A stretch of DNA of 17,456 bases from Rhodospirillaceae bacterium CCH5-H10 (GTDB lineage: Bacteria; Pseudomonadota; Alphaproteobacteria; Reyranellales; Reyranellaceae), in contig LSKJ01000132.1 in the NCBI GenBank assembly GCA_001557035.1, positions 1 to 17,456 of the forward strand, given 5' to 3'. The position numbers were made by a program, and so were the translations under genes. The notes beneath the pieces were generated by a model, which was given only the letters and a program-made list of their open reading frames with translations, had not been told where the DNA came from and did no database searches. This document shows, piece by piece, positions 8,341 through 15,363 of this stretch. How positions within the stretch are numbered: position 1 is the first letter of the stretch; each line of letters begins with the position of its first letter.

Positions 8341-8797
8341 ATGACGATGAATCTGATCTTGCCAGATCGGCGCAAGCAAAGGATGCGCGCCGCCGGTTTT
8401 TGGAGCGACCAGATTTTGCTCGACGTTTTCCTGAAAACTGCCGAGATGATCCGGCGCGGTTGGCGGTCACCGCCTATGAGACCACTATCGGCCGACGTAC
8501 GATTTTGACCTATGAACAGTTGCAACAAAGCGCCCATCGCATCGCCGCCAATCTCTTGCGATTGGGGATCAAACCTGGAGAGGTTCTATCGCTTCAGTTG
8601 CCGAACTGGTGGCAATTCGTGATACGCGAGGGCACGTCACTGACCTTGGCTACTGACCTTGGCTGATCTGTCACGTTTCATGGCGGCGAATGCGGTAGCA
8701 AAGAACTATTGGCCTGAACGCCTCGAAGTTCTCGAAGCCGCCAAGTGGCAAGGTGCAGAAATTCAATCTTCGCGAAATCGTCAGTGAGGGAATGTAA
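8341..8797 (+). pseudogene. Acyl-CoA synthetase (cyclohexanecarboxylate-CoA ligase-like), internally deleted and frameshifted
   Basis: Both ends of an AMP-forming acyl-CoA synthetase survive. The N-terminus MTMNLILPDRRKQRMRAAGF begins at 8341. A one-base loss near 8440-8445 shifts the frame, and it continues DDPARLAVTAYETTIGRRTI, then GEVLSLQLPNWWQFV to about 8620. After a junction, the C-terminus reads DLSRFMAANAVAKNYWPERL and, in yet another frame, GKVQKFNLREIVSEGM, ending at 8797. GKVQKF holds the lysine that catalyses adenylation in this superfamily. About 350-400 central residues, including the P-loop, are missing. A 13-bp exact tandem duplication (8639-8651 and 8652-8664) adds another shift. 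The N-terminal pattern resembles AliA-type cyclohexanecarboxylate-CoA ligases, which hints at the substrate class formerly handled here. Confidence 0.8.
8639..8664. repeat. 13-bp exact tandem duplication inside the acyl-CoA synthetase pseudogene
   Basis: The 13-mer ACTGACCTTGGCT occurs twice in succession (8639-8651, 8652-8664). Thirteen is not a multiple of three, so the copy shifts the frame. With one copy removed, the sequence reads through as LTLADLSRFMAANAVAKN, the expected family C-terminal region. Confidence 0.9.
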
Positions 8798-8881
8798 TGG
8801 TCGCTCAGTGGTCGCCCTAGCGAAGAAGCTTAGAACGCTCGAGGCAATCACTCAATAGTCAACAATTCTAGGGAACCATCG

Positions 8882-10048
8882 ATGGACTATGCTTTTACCA
8901 ATGCGCATGAGCAAATCCGCGAGAATGTAAGTCGGCTCTGCGCCCAGTTCGACGACGGTTACTGGCTGAAGAAGGACAAATACGGCGGCTTTCCGGAGGA
9001 ATTTTACAAGGCAATGGCCGATGCCGGCTGGCTGGGAATTGCTATGCCGGAGGAATTCGGTGGCGCAGGTCTCGGCATCACCGAGGCGGCCTTGGTGATG
9101 CAGACTGTCGCTGAGTCTGGTGCTGCCTTGCAGGGAGCGTCGGCGATCCATCTCAATGTCTTCGGACCCAATCCGATCGTGGTGTTCGGAACCGAAGAAC
9201 AAAAACGTCGCATGTTGCCTCCCATTATCCAAGGCAAGGTCAAGGGCTGTTTTGCCGTCACCGAGCCCAATGCTGGACTCAATACGACATCGCTGACGAC
9301 CCGCGCCGACCGCAATGGCAACGGTTATATCGTGCATGGCCATAAAGTCTGGACCTCGACCGCGCAAGTGGCAGACAAGATGCTGCTGATTGCCCGGACC
9401 ACACCGCAGGACCAATGCAGGCGGGCGACGGATGGTCTCTCGTTATTCTACACCGACTTCGACCGCAAATTCATTGAGGTGCGCGAAATCGAGAAAATGG
9501 GCCGCAAGGCCGTCGATTCGAATCAGGTTTTTCTCGACGGACTTAAAGTGCCGCTTGAGGATCGCATTGGCGAGGAAGGCAAGGGGTTTCAGTATCTTCT
9601 GCATGGTCTCAATCCAGAGCGAGTGTTGATTGGTGCCGAAGCCATCGGCATCGGGAAGCTGGCACTCAAGCGAGCGGCTCAATATGCCAAGGAACGAGTC
9701 GTCTTCGGCCGTCCCATCGGTCAGAATCAGGCAATTCAACACCCGCTGGCGCAAAACTGGATGGAGCTTGAGGCCGCCAACTTGATGGCGTTCAAGGCCG
9801 CTTGGCTTTACGACAACGGCAAGGATTGTGGCGCTGAAGCCAATGCCGCGAAGTATCTTGGGGCACAGGCTGGTTACAATGCATGTCTTCAGGCGGTGAT
9901 GACCCATGGCGGCTACGGCTACGCCAAGGAATTTCATGTCGAGCGCTATCTGCGGGAAGTGATGATTTGCCGTATTGCCCCGGTCAGCGAGCAATTGATC
10001 CTCTGCTTCATTGCCGAAAAGGTACTAGGACTGCCGAAATCTTACTGA
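8882..10048 (+). CDS. Acyl-CoA dehydrogenase (catalytic Glu in the isovaleryl-CoA-dehydrogenase-like position)
   Basis: A 388-residue flavoenzyme that would introduce an alpha,beta double bond into an acyl-CoA and pass electrons to ETF. The three-domain family pattern is complete: N-terminal helices with PEEFGGAGLG at 56-64, the FAD/substrate strand AVTEPNAGLNTTS near 125-137, GHKVWTS near 153-159, and the C-terminal helices with THGGYGYAKEFHVER. At the usual MCAD Glu376 position the sequence has RIAPVSEQ, with no acid. Glu246 in GLNPERVLIGAEA lines up with the catalytic Glu of isovaleryl-CoA dehydrogenase helix G and is the likely base. Start ATG at 8882 follows AGGGA by about seven bases. 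It follows the synthetase pseudogene directly, so the two were probably one operon. Codon use appears somewhat less GC-rich than in the RND genes. Confidence 0.93.
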   Translation: MDYAFTNAHEQIRENVSRLCAQFDDGYWLKKDKYGGFPEEFYKAMADAGWLGIAMPEEFGGAGLGITEAALVMQTVAESGAALQGASAIHLNVFGPNPIVVFGTEEQKRRMLPPIIQGKVKGCFAVTEPNAGLNTTSLTTRADRNGNGYIVHGHKVWTSTAQVADKMLLIARTTPQDQCRRATDGLSLFYTDFDRKFIEVREIEKMGRKAVDSNQVFLDGLKVPLEDRIGEEGKGFQYLLHGLNPERVLIGAEAIGIGKLALKRAAQYAKERVVFGRPIGQNQAIQHPLAQNWMELEAANLMAFKAAWLYDNGKDCGAEANAAKYLGAQAGYNACLQAVMTHGGYGYAKEFHVERYLREVMICRIAPVSEQLILCFIAEKVLGLPKSY

Positions 10049-10143
10049 AAAGCCGATTCTGGCAAGCGCTGGCTGGAGAAGATCTGCCCGCTGGTCCGCA
10101 ACATGATCCTGGCCGCCGAACAGGCAGACCCGCTCGCTGCACT

Positions 10144-11505
10144 TCAGCCGACGGCCGATTTCTCCGGCACCGAAAGCCCCAGCGTGTCGCGTAGCGTCTT
10201 GCCGGGATATTCCTTGCGGAACAAGCCGCGACGCTGCAGCTCCGGCACCACCAGGCGAACAAAATCCTCGTAAGCGCCCGGCATGTGGGTCGCGGCAATG
10301 ACGAATCCGTCGCACGCCCCGCCGTTGAACCACTCTTCCATCTGATCGGCGATTGCCTGCGGCGTGCCGATAAAAGTCGGAACCTCGCGGATCGTGCCGC
10401 GACCGCTGTACTGCACGAAGTCGCGCGTCGTCGGGTTGGCCTTGCCGCTGATCTGGATCACCCGGTCGCGCATGGCCTGCAGGCCGCCGATGGATTTCAG
10501 CTCGGCGTCGGTGAATGGCTCGTCCATCGGCTTGCTTGCAAAATCGAAGTTGAGCACCTCTGACAGCAGCGCCAGAGAATCCATCGGATGCGCCAGATTG
10601 TCGATCAGCGCCGCCTTTTCCTCGGCCATGGTCTTGGTCTCGCCGGGGATGACGTAAACCGCCGGCGTCAGCTTGACCTTGCCGGGATCGCGACCGCCGG
10701 CCGCGACCTGCTGCTTGAAATCGGCGTACATTTTCTTGCCCAGCGCCAGGTTAGCGAAGATCACGAAGATCAGCTCGCCCCAGCGCGAGGCGAACGTCTT
10801 GCCGCGACCGCTCTGCCCGGCCTGGATGATGACCGGATGGCCCTGCGGCGAGCGCGGCACGGTGAACGGACCGCGCGAACGGAAGAATTTGCCCTTGTGG
10901 TCGAGGCGATGGACCTTCTTGGGATCGGCGAAGATGCCTTTCTCGCGATCAAGCAAGATCGCGTCCTTGTCCCAGGTATTCCAATGGCCCAGCACGACTT
11001 CCATGAACTCGTCGGCGCGGTCGTAGCGCAGATCGTGTTCGAGATGCTCGGTCTGGCTGAAATTCACCGCCTCCGAATCGTTTAGCGAGGTCACCACGTT
11101 CCAGGCGGCGCGACCGCCGATCATCAGGTCGAGCGTGGCAAAGACGCGAGCGACATGGAACGGCTCGAAATAGGTCGTCGAGTACGTGCCGCCGATGCCC
11201 AGATGCTGTGTCGCCAAACCCATCGCCGTCATGATGGAAACCAGGTCCATCTTCACGACTCGAATGCCATGCCGCACCGATTCCTCGTAGTCGTCGCCGT
11301 AGCGGTCGGGCATGGCCAGCCGGTCGTCGAAGAACGCCAGGTCGAACTTGCCCTCTTCGAGCGTGCGGGCGATGCGCTGGTAGTACTGCGGGGACATGAA
11401 ATCGGGCATGGTCTGCGGATGCCGCCACGACGCCGGATAGTTTGAGCAGTTTTGCGCCTGCAGGAAGGCCACGAGCGTCATTTGTCTTTTCTTCTGCTCA
11501 CCCAT
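10144..11505 (-). CDS. FMN-dependent two-component monooxygenase, NtaA/SnaA/DszA (luciferase-like) family
   Basis: A 453-residue luciferase-like flavin monooxygenase of the nitrilotriacetate monooxygenase group. It uses FMNH2 supplied by a separate reductase plus O2 to oxidise small organic or sulfur compounds. Seen in sequence: a first strand MTLVAFLQAQNCSNYPASWR, FDLAFFDDRLAMPD near 54-67, GIGGTYSTTYFEPFHVARVF near 100-120, GGRAAWNVVTS near 130-140, a long insertion with the Asp/Tyr-rich helix RYDRADEFMEVV, and HPVIIQAGQSGRGKTFASRW near 230. These are typical of the subfamily, and length is normal (about 440-460). It converges with the acyl-CoA dehydrogenase across 95 bases. No flavin reductase is encoded nearby, so the reductant comes from elsewhere. 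The substrate is unknown; related enzymes act on NTA, EDTA, dibenzothiophene sulfone and pristinamycin. Confidence 0.9.
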   Translation of the reverse strand: MGEQKKRQMTLVAFLQAQNCSNYPASWRHPQTMPDFMSPQYYQRIARTLEEGKFDLAFFDDRLAMPDRYGDDYEESVRHGIRVVKMDLVSIMTAMGLATQHLGIGGTYSTTYFEPFHVARVFATLDLMIGGRAAWNVVTSLNDSEAVNFSQTEHLEHDLRYDRADEFMEVVLGHWNTWDKDAILLDREKGIFADPKKVHRLDHKGKFFRSRGPFTVPRSPQGHPVIIQAGQSGRGKTFASRWGELIFVIFANLALGKKMYADFKQQVAAGGRDPGKVKLTPAVYVIPGETKTMAEEKAALIDNLAHPMDSLALLSEVLNFDFASKPMDEPFTDAELKSIGGLQAMRDRVIQISGKANPTTRDFVQYSGRGTIREVPTFIGTPQAIADQMEEWFNGGACDGFVIAATHMPGAYEDFVRLVVPELQRRGLFRKEYPGKTLRDTLGLSVPEKSAVG

Positions 11506-11674
11506 GACCTGACTTCCCTATTTTCTTTGCACGGCCCGAGCGTGATTCAGCTGCATTTCACCAGCCGATCAATACCCTGTGGCAATAAGGAACAAGAGGG
11601 AATGGCGTTTCGACGCGCAGGTCTCTTCGCAATTCCCCGGTTCTCACATCCTGACTATCTATCGCTCAGGTTTA

Positions 11675-11758
11675 CTACTTTGGCAGCTTCGCCTTTAGAG
11701 CCTCGTAATTGGCGGAGACGTTAGGATACTTCTTGCGAAAATCAGCGCTCACCTCTGT
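11675..11758 (-). pseudogene. C-terminal stub of an apparent solute-binding protein
   Basis: On the minus strand, [20 protein letters not shown] is followed by ALKAKLPK and a TAG stop at 11675-11677. The basic, helical end with KKYPNV…YEALKAKLPK resembles C-termini of ABC or TRAP periplasmic binding proteins, but 28 residues are too few for a firm family. It abuts the monooxygenase stub in a different frame, which marks a deletion or recombination junction near 11758. Confidence 0.4.
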
Positions 11759-11961
11759 GCCGCGGGGTATCGATTCCAGTACCACGTGCCACCTACGCCA
11801 TCGCCGGTTTCGAAGACACGAGCCGTGAGCCCGAGCTGCCTGAGCCGGTACAGTTGGTACATTCCGGAAATGCCCGCACCGATAATGATGGCGTCATATC
11901 GCCTTATCGGTTCATGAGCGGCTGCGGGCTTGACTTGCTCGGCCACAACATTGGTCATCAC
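11749..11961 (-). pseudogene. N-terminal stub of a Baeyer-Villiger-type flavin monooxygenase
   Basis: About 70 residues carry the FAD-binding motif [20 protein letters not shown] and then [12 protein letters not shown], very like residues 20-63 of the intact monooxygenase at 6439-8076. The family match stops at NRYP, where PGARFD should follow, and a stop comes after AAQR. AGGAGG lies seven bases before the GTG at 11961; a TTG at 11964 and an ATG at 11958 are in-frame alternatives. The missing part (about 475 residues) is replaced by the tail of another gene. It lies in the same direction as the surrounding catabolic genes, so the cluster once encoded a second such enzyme. The C-terminal fragment at 1432-1682 is of a different subtype and is not its other half. 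Confidence 0.8.
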
Positions 11962-12203
11962 CAAGTTTCCTCCTACTTACTTATGGGCTTCCATCAGGGT
12001 TCTCCGGATAAACCAGGGTTGCCAGCGTCAGCGCAACCATGCACCCTCCTCGCAACAATGCGATGGAACGAACGGATTTCGTTTAGCCAGGGGGAAAAGC
12101 GCGTGTAGGTGCCATGGGCGCGCGACGGCGGGTTCAGCAACAGAACTCCCCGGTTCGGGTTGGCAGGTGCCAATCGCGAATTGCGTCGCGAGCTCAAGCC
12201 AGT

Positions 12204-12983
12204 TCATGCCGTTGATCCACCATCGACCGGCAGAGCCGCGCCGGTCACGAAAGAAGCCTCGTCGGACAACAAGAACAGCGCTGCATTGGCAATCTCCTCA
12301 GGCCTGCCTGGTCGACCCAAAGGCGTCATGCCGGCGTGCTTGCGAATCAGTTCATCTGGATCTAGACCGTGCGTGCTCTGTTGGTCCGGCCTGGCGACGA
12401 ACACACGTAGCATCGGTGTATCTACGGGGCCGGGACACAAGGCATTGACGCGGATCCCATCACGGGCAAGGCGCTTGGCGAGTGAGCGCGTCAGACCAAC
12501 GACTCCGAACTTCATGGCAGAATAAACGGGACTGAACGGCGAACCATGCAAGCCGGACGTCGAGGCCGTGAAAAGAAACGCGCCGCCGCCACGCGCGCGC
12601 AATTCTGGAATCGCTGCTTCAGTGGTGATCAGCACAGAGCGCAAGTTGAGGCGAACCGCGAGGTCGAAATCCGCCAAGTCCAGACCCTCAACCGAAGCGG
12701 GGCCGGGATGGCCGAGATGATTCCAGACAAAGTCGAGGCCGCCAAAGGCGCTAGCGGCATCCTTGACGATTTGGCGCGCTGCATCGTCGTCGCCGAGGTC
12801 AACGATGATCCCTTTCGCAGTACCGCCAAAGGCCACGATCTCGTTGACTGTGGCGGCGACGCCCACTTCGTCCCGATCGATGACGGCCACAGCAGCACCC
12901 TCGCGCGCGAAGCGAACTGCTCCTGCCCTCCCCATTCCTGAGGCGGCAGCGGTGACGATGCCGACCTTGCCCTTCATTCGCAT
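12204..12983 (-). CDS. Short-chain dehydrogenase/reductase (SDR), with variant nucleotide motif
   Basis: A 259-residue classical-SDR oxidoreductase that would interconvert a hydroxyl and a keto group with NAD(H). The catalytic set is present: Asn113, Ser141, Tyr154 and Lys158 (YSAMK). The cofactor motif reads TAAASGMG at 11-18 instead of TGxxxGxG, and the usual NNAG reads NHLG at 88-91, both unusual. Asp36 at the end of strand 2 suggests NAD rather than NADP. The C-terminus FVTGAALPVDGGSTA is typical. I chose ATG at 12983 (MRMKGKVG), preceded by an AGAGGAAAG-type ribosome site; longer upstream starts have none. It lies 103 bases downstream of the acyl-CoA dehydrogenase and probably shares its transcript. 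The role could be 3-hydroxyacyl-CoA or cyclic alcohol oxidation. Confidence 0.9.
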   Translation of the reverse strand: MRMKGKVGIVTAAASGMGRAGAVRFAREGAAVAVIDRDEVGVAATVNEIVAFGGTAKGIIVDLGDDDAARQIVKDAASAFGGLDFVWNHLGHPGPASVEGLDLADFDLAVRLNLRSVLITTEAAIPELRARGGGAFLFTASTSGLHGSPFSPVYSAMKFGVVGLTRSLAKRLARDGIRVNALCPGPVDTPMLRVFVARPDQQSTHGLDPDELIRKHAGMTPLGRPGRPEEIANAALFLLSDEASFVTGAALPVDGGSTA

Positions 12984-13086
12984 AATTACTTTCCTCTCTT
13001 GCAAACATTGGTTCAACAACGGCTAGGCGCAGCACACGCCTGTATGATGAGCGAAGCCTGCGAATCCGACGAGGCAGCTGCGACAC

Positions 13087-14322
13087 CTACAATTCCGTAT
13101 CCCCGGCAAGGAGGCGCTGCGCTATGGTGCGACGCAAAATTTCATTTGTGCCGTCAGCCACGTTGACCGAACGGACGTCCTGCCAGGCGTGAACAAGCCC
13201 GAGCTCATTAGTGAAACCCATGGCGCCATGAGTCTGGATTGCGCGATCCAGCGCCCGGGCACCGATTTCTACTGCGTAGGCCTTAGCCATCGACAGTTCC
13301 TTGACCGCCCGCTCGCCCCGGTCGATCAATGCCGCCGCGTTCAGCGCCATCAGATGCGCCGCATGCAGCTCCATCGCCGTCTCGGCCAACGGAAACGTCA
13401 CGCCCTGGTATTCCGCAATCGGCTTGCCAAAGGCCTCGCGTTGTTGTGCGTAGCGCAACGCCATCTCCATCGCCCAGCGCCCAAGTCCCACGGCACGCGC
13501 TGAATTGTAGATGCGGCCAATTGAGACGCCCAGCAATCCGATCCGGAAGCCGTCGTGCAGTTCACCGACCAGCTGCCACGGCTCGAGCTGCACATCCTCC
13601 AACACGATCGAACCCTCGTTGCCGCCCACCGAGCCATGCATACGGATGACACTCTCCAGCGTGAAGCCAGGTGACGTCGTCGGCACCAGAAACGCGCTAA
13701 TACCGCCCGCCCTGCGTGATGCGCGTTCAGGATCGGTGACGGCAAAGACGATGCAATAGTCTGCCTGCGGCGCGTTGGTAGTCCAAATCTTGCGGCCGTT
13801 GAGTCGCCAGCCAGACCCGCTTTGGACCGCCTTCGTCTGGATAGTGGTTGCATCCGAACCGGCACCGGGCTCAGACATGCCGAAACACATCGACGTCCTA
13901 CCCTCCATCATGCCCGTTAGAATTTCGGCGCGTGCACGGTCCGTTACCATCAGCAAGACCGGGCTGGGACCGAACGCCCAGTGACTGACCGTATAGGCTC
14001 CCAGCCAGTTATGACTGCCACAGAGACGATAGATACGCTCCCAGACGACGAAGTAGGCAAGCATGCCCATTCCAGCCCCGCCCAGTTCCGCAGGGACTGA
14101 CATCGAGTAGTAACCAGTCTCCGCTGCCGCCATACGCACGCCTCGGATATGGTCGACCACAGCAGGGACATAGCGGCCATCCTCGCCGTACGTGCGGCGC
14201 GGATCGGACAGCAGCGCATGATCGCGCTGGTGGCGCGGGAACACTTCCCTGCGCAGGAAGGCTTCGACGCCGTCCGCCACTGCGATGACGTCGTCGGGGA
14301 TCGGAAAGGCGACAGCGGTCAA
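13087..14322 (-). CDS. Acyl-CoA dehydrogenase (catalytic Asp in the MCAD Glu376 position)
   Basis: A 411-residue acyl-CoA dehydrogenase from the TTG at 14322. Motifs in order: PAELGGAGMG near 78-87, MCFGMSEPGAGSDATT near 145-160, LNGRKIWTTNA near 174-184, RYAQQREAFGKPIAEYQG near 290-307, THGAMGFTNELGL near 364-376, and SVNVADGTNEILRRTIA near 385-401. Asp390 occupies the place of the MCAD catalytic Glu, as in ACAD10/11-like branches, while helix G (GRIYNSARAVG) has no acid, so Asp390 is the likely base. The TTG is preceded by AAAGGA at five bases. An in-frame ATG at 14376 would add 18 residues but has no ribosome site and a poorly conserved extension. It lies between the two SDR genes, all in one direction, so it probably works in the same beta-oxidation-like route. 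Confidence 0.92.
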   Translation of the reverse strand: MTAVAFPIPDDVIAVADGVEAFLRREVFPRHQRDHALLSDPRRTYGEDGRYVPAVVDHIRGVRMAAAETGYYSMSVPAELGGAGMGMLAYFVVWERIYRLCGSHNWLGAYTVSHWAFGPSPVLLMVTDRARAEILTGMMEGRTSMCFGMSEPGAGSDATTIQTKAVQSGSGWRLNGRKIWTTNAPQADYCIVFAVTDPERASRRAGGISAFLVPTTSPGFTLESVIRMHGSVGGNEGSIVLEDVQLEPWQLVGELHDGFRIGLLGVSIGRIYNSARAVGLGRWAMEMALRYAQQREAFGKPIAEYQGVTFPLAETAMELHAAHLMALNAAALIDRGERAVKELSMAKAYAVEIGARALDRAIQTHGAMGFTNELGLVHAWQDVRSVNVADGTNEILRRTIAQRLLAGDTEL

Positions 14323-14448
14323 GACGATCCTTTCAAAATTCACCCCTCGCTTCGCGGCACCGGGACTTCCGTTCATAAGAGGTAGAAGTCAGATGATTGA
14401 GAGAGCACGCCTCCACCGCCAAGCGCAGTGAAGACAGACTGGTGTGAC

Positions 14449-15213
14449 CTAAAGCAAGACCGTCCCGCCATCGACGGCGATCGTTTGGCCTGTCACCATC
14501 GAGCTCGCATCGGAAGCGAGATAGAGGATTGTGCCAACCAGATCGTCCGTCGTAAGCACCCGTCGGATGGACTGACCAGAGACGATAGCTTTCACGGCGT
14601 CTTCCTTTTTCTCGCTGAAAAACTGGCTCATGCCCTCTGTCTCAACGGTTGCAGGCGCCACTGCATTGACGCGGATGTTGAAGCGGCCAAGTTCGCGCGC
14701 GAGACCGCGCGTCAAGCCGATCACAGCCGCCTTGGAAGTCGTGTAATGCAGGGCGTTGGGCAGACCGTACGTCGCGGCTAGCGAAGAAATGTTGATCACG
14801 GAGCCGCCTCGTTCGCGCATAGGCGGCACGAACGCACGGCAGCAGTTCCAGACGCCGGTAACGTTGACGCGCAGGCATGCTTCCCAGTCTTCCTCGGCGA
14901 TCGTGTCAAAACGACCCGACTTGAGCGTTGCGAAGAGCGCCGCATTATTGACGAGCACATCCAACCGCCCAAACCGGGCCAGGGTATCCTCGGCCGCCGC
15001 GCGGCAACTAGCCATGTCTCCAACATCGCATTGCCGGCCGAACGCCTGCCCACCGTTCGCCTCAATGTCGCGGACGGTATCGCCGCAATCCGAAACGTCG
15101 AGCACGACCACGGAGGCTCCAGCCTTGGCAAGTCCCTGCGCATAGGCGCGGCCAAGGCCCCTCGCGGCGCCCGTTACCACCGCCACCCTGCCGCGAAGAT
15201 CACTCTGCGCCAT
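14449..15213 (-). CDS. Short-chain dehydrogenase/reductase (classical SDR, probably NAD-dependent)
   Basis: A 254-residue classical SDR. The cofactor loop TGAARGLG is at 14-21, Asp39 at the end of strand 2 points to NAD, and NNAA sits at 89-92. The catalytic residues are Asn117, Ser144, Tyr157 and Lys161 (YTTSK). The C-terminus MVTGQTIAVDGGTVLL is standard for the fold. I chose the ATG at 15213 (MAQSDLRGRV), with GGAGG about six bases upstream. Longer starts to 15270 give an N-terminal extension the family lacks, and the ATG at 15219 is too close to the GGAGG. It lies downstream of the CoA ligase and upstream of the acyl-CoA dehydrogenase. A 3-hydroxyacyl-CoA dehydrogenase or cyclic-alcohol dehydrogenase role would suit this order. 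Confidence 0.93.
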   Translation of the reverse strand: MAQSDLRGRVAVVTGAARGLGRAYAQGLAKAGASVVVLDVSDCGDTVRDIEANGGQAFGRQCDVGDMASCRAAAEDTLARFGRLDVLVNNAALFATLKSGRFDTIAEEDWEACLRVNVTGVWNCCRAFVPPMRERGGSVINISSLAATYGLPNALHYTTSKAAVIGLTRGLARELGRFNIRVNAVAPATVETEGMSQFFSEKKEDAVKAIVSGQSIRRVLTTDDLVGTILYLASDASSMVTGQTIAVDGGTVLL

Positions 15214-15363
15214 CTTCATCCTCCACGCTTTCACGCGACCCCATCCACCGAAGTCGTCCGTCAGAGCCATTTCTAGGCTTACTGCTCAGCCCTATTCATT
15301 CGGCGGCTAGGTCGAACCGGCGTCGTGGCGGGGAGACCGTCTCGTCCCCAGGGCCTCGCTGGA

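Noticed and set aside
10050..10143. Plus-strand frame GKRWLEKICPLVRNMILAAE after the acyl-CoA dehydrogenase
   Set aside because: Looks protein-like but is short, has no start or ribosome site, and runs into antisense of the FMN monooxygenase.
11994..12197. Minus-strand frame with HGTYTRFSPWLNEIRSFHRI
   Set aside because: No recognised family, no ribosome site; kept only as a possible remnant.
15296..15361. Minus-strand frame ending PPRRRFDLAAE and stop, resembling a protein C-terminus
   Set aside because: Only about 20 codons between two genes; could be chance in GC-rich DNA.
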